A stretch of 64,000 bases of DNA from Sphingopyxis sp. OPL5 (GTDB taxonomy: Bacteria; Pseudomonadota; Alphaproteobacteria; Sphingomonadales; Sphingomonadaceae), in NCBI RefSeq assembly GCF_003797775.2, contig NZ_CP060725.1:2412001-2476000 (forward strand), in the 5' to 3' direction. The notes beneath the pieces are model-generated. The model did not search any database, had not been told where the DNA came from, and was given only the letters and a program-made list of their open reading frames with translations. Positions 60,053 through 64,000 of the stretch are shown piece by piece. The translations under genes and the position numbers were made by a program. Positions within the stretch are counted from its first letter, which is position 1. Each line of letters starts with the position of its first letter.

Positions 60053-60991
60053 ATGGCGAAGATTAAATCGGCAGGTCACCATTGGTGGCCGGAATGTGTG
60101 TCAGAGCATTGGGCGGATGACGATGGAGGCGTCACCTGGCTCCTTCCTGACAATTCGGTCCGCAAGAGTGTTCCGAAAAACTTTGGGCTAATAGGTAACG
60201 GCCATACGATCAAAATTGGCGAAAATCCAAGTGAAGTGACGCCTTGGGACACCAGTTTCGAGGCCGAATTTCAGGTCGCTGACGACAACTTTCCGAGCGT
60301 TATCGATTGGCTCTATCGGTTGGATCGTTGCTATCCACCTTTTTCAGATGCTGCCGAGGAACGCATAGTGCACGTTTCCGCTGCCGATAAGCAGTTCGAA
60401 ATGCTCATCGAGTGCATTGTATCGTTGGCAGTTAGGAGTCCGAAGCACCGCGAGACCGCAGTCGCACTCGCCGAGGAGTTTCGTGGCCCTCTCCCCGAAT
60501 GGAACCGGAACAGCTTAATCGGGGTCAATATGCGCAACTCTCAACGAAATGCCGTGAGGTCGATCAGAAGTTCGGGCAAAGCGATGGTCATCTTTTCACC
60601 TGATCGAGAATTTGTCTTTGGAGATGGCTTTTTCCATAACATCTTGGCGCCCGTAGAACACTTACATGGCCCCAAAATTCTCGTTCCGCTAACGCCTTGG
60701 ATGGCCGTGCTATTCGCGAAACCCAGCAGCTACCGGCTTGATCCTAGACTAGTTACGCTTGTCGCTACACCGTCGGAGGTTGATGCACTTAATTACGCAG
60801 TTCAAGTTTACGCTAGAAATGCGATATTCTATCGATCCGAACGACCAACTGTGACAGACGTTTTTGCGCTCGGGAAGCACATGGTGTTTGCAAGCCCGAG
60901 AAATAGCGTTGACGAGTTAATCCATAAAATTCCCGGAATCCCCCCGCGCGACACCTCACTGGACGCGATATTTTATCCGCCTACCAATTAA
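60053..60991 (+). CDS. DUF4238-like protein, lower-GC acquired gene
   Basis: A 312-residue soluble protein. The N-terminus GHHWWPECVSEHWADDDGG and the later PVEHLHGPKILVPLTPWMAV resemble DUF4238 (where HxxP and a middle [FL]PLTP stretch are typical). GC content is clearly lower than neighbours, with many A/T-ending codons, pointing to transfer. AGAGGCGG lies before ATG 60053 (a TTG at 60038 is less likely). Spacing to atm1 is 18 bases, but composition makes it a separate insert. Biological role unknown; DUF4238 genes occur in variable regions. Confidence 0.75.
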   Translation: MAKIKSAGHHWWPECVSEHWADDDGGVTWLLPDNSVRKSVPKNFGLIGNGHTIKIGENPSEVTPWDTSFEAEFQVADDNFPSVIDWLYRLDRCYPPFSDAAEERIVHVSAADKQFEMLIECIVSLAVRSPKHRETAVALAEEFRGPLPEWNRNSLIGVNMRNSQRNAVRSIRSSGKAMVIFSPDREFVFGDGFFHNILAPVEHLHGPKILVPLTPWMAVLFAKPSSYRLDPRLVTLVATPSEVDALNYAVQVYARNAIFYRSERPTVTDVFALGKHMVFASPRNSVDELIHKIPGIPPRDTSLDAIFYPPTN

Positions 60992-61170
60992 CTCCATGTC
61001 CTGCTCTTGGTCCGCACGGCTTTCGGACCTTGCCCGGTAGCCGATCTCGCGATCCTATTCCCGATCAATTTACAAATTTGTAAGCAATTACCGCCATTTC
61101 GGCAGCAATCGTCCCGCCCTGTCCGCGGGCTGTTTTGCGTCAAGAGGTGGGGATTTTGATCAGGCTGGCC

Positions 61171-63195
61171 ATGTGCATCGCGATCGAGCACGATCCGTGG
61201 CTCGTCGCGCTCGCCGTCGCGATCTGCGGCGTCGGTGCCTTTGCCATCGTGCAGATGTTCGAACGCGCGCGCGATGCGGAGCGGGCGCAGGGGATCGCAT
61301 GGGCGTTCCTCGTCGCCGTCGCGGCCAGCGCGACGATCTGGTGCACCCATTTCGTCGCGATGCTCGCCTTTGAAGCGAAAGCCCCCGTCACCCTCGATCC
61401 GGTGTTGACGATCGCCTCGCTGATGGTCGCGATAGTCGGATCGTTCATCGGTTTCGCGGTCGCCGCGTGGGGCCGCGACGACATTTTTGGCGCGATCGGC
61501 GGCGCGCTGTTCGGCGGCGCGATCGCCGCGATGCACTTTACCGGCATGACCGCCTATCGCGTCGACGGCATCGTCGCCTGGGACCAGAATTATATCGCCG
61601 CGGCGGTGATCAGCGGCATGGTCTTCGCCGCAGCCGCGCTGACCGTGCTGCGCACGCAGCGGGCGATGCGCCATCGGGTCCTGCTCGCCACGACGCTCAT
61701 CGTGCTCGCGATCGCCTCGCTCCACTTCCTCGCGATGACGGCGATGCGCATCACGCCGATGGCGCTCGACCAGACACCGCTCCGCCCTTCGGAATTCAAT
61801 GCGCTGGCGCTCGCGACCGTGCTCGTCGGCGGCATCGTCATCGCTGCGGGCGTGTTCGCGGCGATGCTCGACCGGCAGACGCGCTCGGAGGCGATGCGCG
61901 AGCTGACCCATATGGCGATGAACGACGCGCTGACCGGCCTGCCCAACCGCACCGCCTTTCGTGCCGAACTGGCGCGGCAGATCGGCGCCGCGATCGTCAA
62001 TGGCGAGCGCGTCGGTCTCTGCGCGATCGACCTCGACCGCTTCAAGGAAATCAACGACGTCCACGGCCACAAGGCCGGCGACGAGGTGCTCGCGCGCATC
62101 GCGCAGCGGATGCGCGATGCGCTCGGCCACAATGAATTTGTCGCGCGGCTGGGCGGCGACGAGTTTGTCGCACTGACGCGCTTTACCGATCGGGCGCAGC
62201 TGACGGCGTTCGCGGCGCGGCTCGATGCCGAGCTGAAGGCCCCGCTGATTCTGGCGGATTTCGAGGCGCGGCTGGGCGCCAGCATCGGCATCGCGGTCTT
62301 CCCCGACGATGCCGCGACCGCCGAGGTGCTGGCGAACAATGCCGACCTCGCGATGTATCGCGCCAAGGCCGATGCCGCGCCGGTGCCGTGCCATTATGAT
62401 TCGCAGCTCGACGAGGCGATCCGCGATCAGCGCGAACTCGCCGCCGACCTGCGCCGCGCGATCGACCGCGACGAACTCGACGTCCATTACCAGGTCCAGA
62501 CATCGGTCACGAGCGGGGCGGTCACCGGCTATGAGGCGCTGCTGCGCTGGACCCATCCGCAACGCGGCGCGATCCCGCCCGCGGTGTTCATTCCGATCGC
62601 CGAATCGAACGGCTTCATCCTCGCGCTCGGCGAATGGGTGCTGCGCCGCGCCTGCGCCGATGCGGCCGCCTGGCCGCACCAGTCGAAGGTCGCGGTCAAT
62701 GTGTCGCCGCTGCAGCTGGCGCACGCCGACCTGCCGCGCCTGTTCCACCAGGTGCTGATCGATACCGGCCTGCCGCCGCGGCGGCTGGAGATCGAGCTGA
62801 CCGAGACCGCGATCATCGCCGACCGCGACCGCGCGCTGCACGTGCTGCGCCAGATCAAGGCGCTGGGCATCGGGGTCGCGCTCGACGATTTCGGCACCGG
62901 CTATTCGTCGCTCGAAACGCTGCGCGCCTTTCCGTTCGACAAGATCAAGCTCGACCGCTTCTTCGCCGCCGAGCTGGAAGGCAATATCCAGTCGACGGCG
63001 ATTTTGCGCGCGGTGCTGGCGCTGGGCAAGAGCCTGTCGATCCCGATCCTGGCGGAAGGGATCGAGACGCGCGAGCAGCTCGAGGTGCTGCGCCGCGAGG
63101 GCTGCGACGAGGCGCAGGGTTTCCTGATCGGCCGCCCGGGCCGCGGGGTCGCGCTGGCAGATGCGGGCGGAGGCTTGGGCGCACAGGCGGCCTGA
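61171..63195 (+). CDS. MHYT-GGDEF-EAL cyclic di-GMP enzyme
   Basis: A 674-residue inner-membrane receptor. Residues 1-235 hold seven helices with the three MHYT motifs: CTHFVAMLAFE, AAMHFTGMTAYR and LHFLAMTAMR; these are proposed to bind copper or sense a gas. Then GGDEF domain with GGDEF intact (LGGDEFVAL), but without an RxxD inhibitory site, and an EAL domain with YEALLRW, DDFGTGYSSL and EGIET, all residues for phosphodiesterase activity. Both activities could be present. The start ATG 61171 has CAGG before it; GTG 61147 and TTG 61156 are alternatives. It is monocistronic. Confidence 0.94.
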   Translation: MCIAIEHDPWLVALAVAICGVGAFAIVQMFERARDAERAQGIAWAFLVAVAASATIWCTHFVAMLAFEAKAPVTLDPVLTIASLMVAIVGSFIGFAVAAWGRDDIFGAIGGALFGGAIAAMHFTGMTAYRVDGIVAWDQNYIAAAVISGMVFAAAALTVLRTQRAMRHRVLLATTLIVLAIASLHFLAMTAMRITPMALDQTPLRPSEFNALALATVLVGGIVIAAGVFAAMLDRQTRSEAMRELTHMAMNDALTGLPNRTAFRAELARQIGAAIVNGERVGLCAIDLDRFKEINDVHGHKAGDEVLARIAQRMRDALGHNEFVARLGGDEFVALTRFTDRAQLTAFAARLDAELKAPLILADFEARLGASIGIAVFPDDAATAEVLANNADLAMYRAKADAAPVPCHYDSQLDEAIRDQRELAADLRRAIDRDELDVHYQVQTSVTSGAVTGYEALLRWTHPQRGAIPPAVFIPIAESNGFILALGEWVLRRACADAAAWPHQSKVAVNVSPLQLAHADLPRLFHQVLIDTGLPPRRLEIELTETAIIADRDRALHVLRQIKALGIGVALDDFGTGYSSLETLRAFPFDKIKLDRFFAAELEGNIQSTAILRAVLALGKSLSIPILAEGIETREQLEVLRREGCDEAQGFLIGRPGRGVALADAGGGLGAQAA

Positions 63196-63266
63196 CGGGT
63201 CGCCCGTCACGTTTTTTTGCGCCGCACAACTTGACCCGCCGTGCCCGCGCCCCGTACGCAAGGAGC

Positions 63267-64000
63267 ATGCCGCACGACACTTCTTTGATCGGAACCGTGG
63301 TCGCGGGCTTGGGGGTCGCCTTTTTGATGGGCGCGCTGGCGCACCGGCTGCGCATTTCGCCGATCGCGGGCTATCTGCTCGCCGGGGTGATGGTCGGGCC
63401 GTTCACCCCGGGCTTCGTTGCCGACACCGGGCTTGCGATGCAGCTCGCCGAGATCGGCGTGATCCTGCTGATGTTCGGGGTCGGCCTGCATTTTTCGCTG
63501 AAAGACCTGTTGTCGGTGCGCAAGATCGCGGTGCCGGGGGCGGTGCTGCAGATCGGGGTGGCGACCGCGCTGGGGATGATGCTCGGGCTGTGGCTCGGCT
63601 GGTCGATCGAGGGCAGCGTGGTCTTCGGCCTCGCGCTGTCGGTCGCCTCGACGGTGGTGCTGCTGCGCGCGTTGCAGGCGCGCGACATGGTCGAGACCGA
63701 AAAGGGACGGATCGCCGTCGGCTGGCTGATCGTCGAGGACCTCGTCATGGTGCTCGCACTGGTGCTGCTGCCCGCGATGTTCGGGGCGCGCGGCGACGAG
63801 GGAACGAGCGCGGGGCTGCTGCAATCGGCGGCGATCGTGCTGGTCAAGGTCGTCGGTTTCGCCGCCTTCATGTTCGTGATCGCGCGGCGGGTGCTGCCCT
63901 GGGTGCTGCACTGGGTCGCGCATTCGGGATCGCGCGAGCTGTTCCGGCTCGCGGTGCTGGCGATCGCGCTAGGGGTCGCGTTCGGCGCGGCGGTGATTTT
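63267..64000 (+). CDS. CPA2 (Kef-type) cation:proton antiporter, cut by window end
   Basis: An integral membrane antiporter of the CPA2/KefB/YbaL family. 244 codons are visible. The first helices have the typical GVAFLMGALAHRLRISPIAG and GYLLAGVMVGPFTPGF, LAEIGVILLMFGVGLHFSL, and the core VASTVVLLRAL and VGWLIVEDLVMVLALVLLP with the ion-binding Asp. The C-terminal half and any TrkA-N nucleotide domain lie outside. CAAGGAGC precedes ATG 63267. It probably controls potassium and pH under electrophile stress. Confidence 0.92.
   Translation, partial: MPHDTSLIGTVVAGLGVAFLMGALAHRLRISPIAGYLLAGVMVGPFTPGFVADTGLAMQLAEIGVILLMFGVGLHFSLKDLLSVRKIAVPGAVLQIGVATALGMMLGLWLGWSIEGSVVFGLALSVASTVVLLRALQARDMVETEKGRIAVGWLIVEDLVMVLALVLLPAMFGARGDEGTSAGLLQSAAIVLVKVVGFAAFMFVIARRVLPWVLHWVAHSGSRELFRLAVLAIALGVAFGAAVI

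Overview
The window looks like chromosome of a sphingomonad (Alphaproteobacteria), most probably Sphingopyxis or a close relative. This is inferred from the very GC-rich coding sequence, the dense 4-base stop/start overlaps, the family content (Atm1-type exporter, lspA followed by a DUF3035 lipoprotein, two-domain cold-shock protein, lptC-lptA after an RNase D-like gene) and several hairpin repeats that I recall as typical of sphingomonad intergenic DNA. No rRNA, tRNA, CRISPR array, insertion sequence or phage gene was seen. Coordinates and starts were set by reading frames, Shine-Dalgarno spacing and overlaps; family names come from motif recognition, not from a search.

1-9.1 kb: an amino-acid permease cut by the window edge, then penicillin-binding protein 1C downstream of a huge thioester alpha-2-macroglobulin, the classic periplasmic defence/repair pair. 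9.1-20.6 kb: housekeeping and small genes (hisE-HIT, ung, a TSUP exporter, YaiI, Mpo1-like, OsmC, NAT, ThuA), two different 2'-5' RNA ligase-like phosphoesterases, a minimal DsbB-like membrane protein and a curious 63-residue secreted peptide. 20.6-22.0 kb: a strikingly AT-rich single-gene cassette encoding a DUF4062 protein between short related repeats; it is the best candidate for a horizontally acquired, possibly anti-phage, gene. 22.0-24.7 kb: thiC under a TPP riboswitch and a good sigma70-like promoter, coupled to a DUF2199 gene.

24.8-38.2 kb is accessory: uncharacterised membrane and secreted proteins, an orphan cytochrome P450, a membrane-protein/winged-helix pair with clear upstream operators, a His-rich secreted protein, a flavodoxin-like enzyme divergent from an HxlR regulator, an AraC regulator, and a four-gene operon (PNPOx-like, VOC, 4-OT tautomerase, YdcZ exporter) divergent from a LysR regulator. 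38.3-51.2 kb returns to core metabolism: dxs with two small genes; ileS-lspA-DUF3035 on the minus strand; and the tightly coupled chain purE-purK-folA-M19 dipeptidase-ribF, followed by a GIY-YIG gene whose 5' end is made of a dispersed repeat.

51.3-64 kb: a diguanylate cyclase with an inhibitory site, a possible degenerate HPt protein, a GDT1-like transporter, dps, the double cold-shock-domain protein, an RNase D-like exonuclease-lptC-lptA group, a VanY-type peptidase, an Atm1-like ABC exporter, a lower-GC DUF4238-like gene, an MHYT-GGDEF-EAL receptor and the start of a Kef-type antiporter. At least six repeat families occupy the intergenic spaces; three copies of an 8-base-periodic element (27.4, 42.5, 58.0 kb) and an inverted pair of GAAA-loop hairpins inside the ribF-ileS interval are the most notable.
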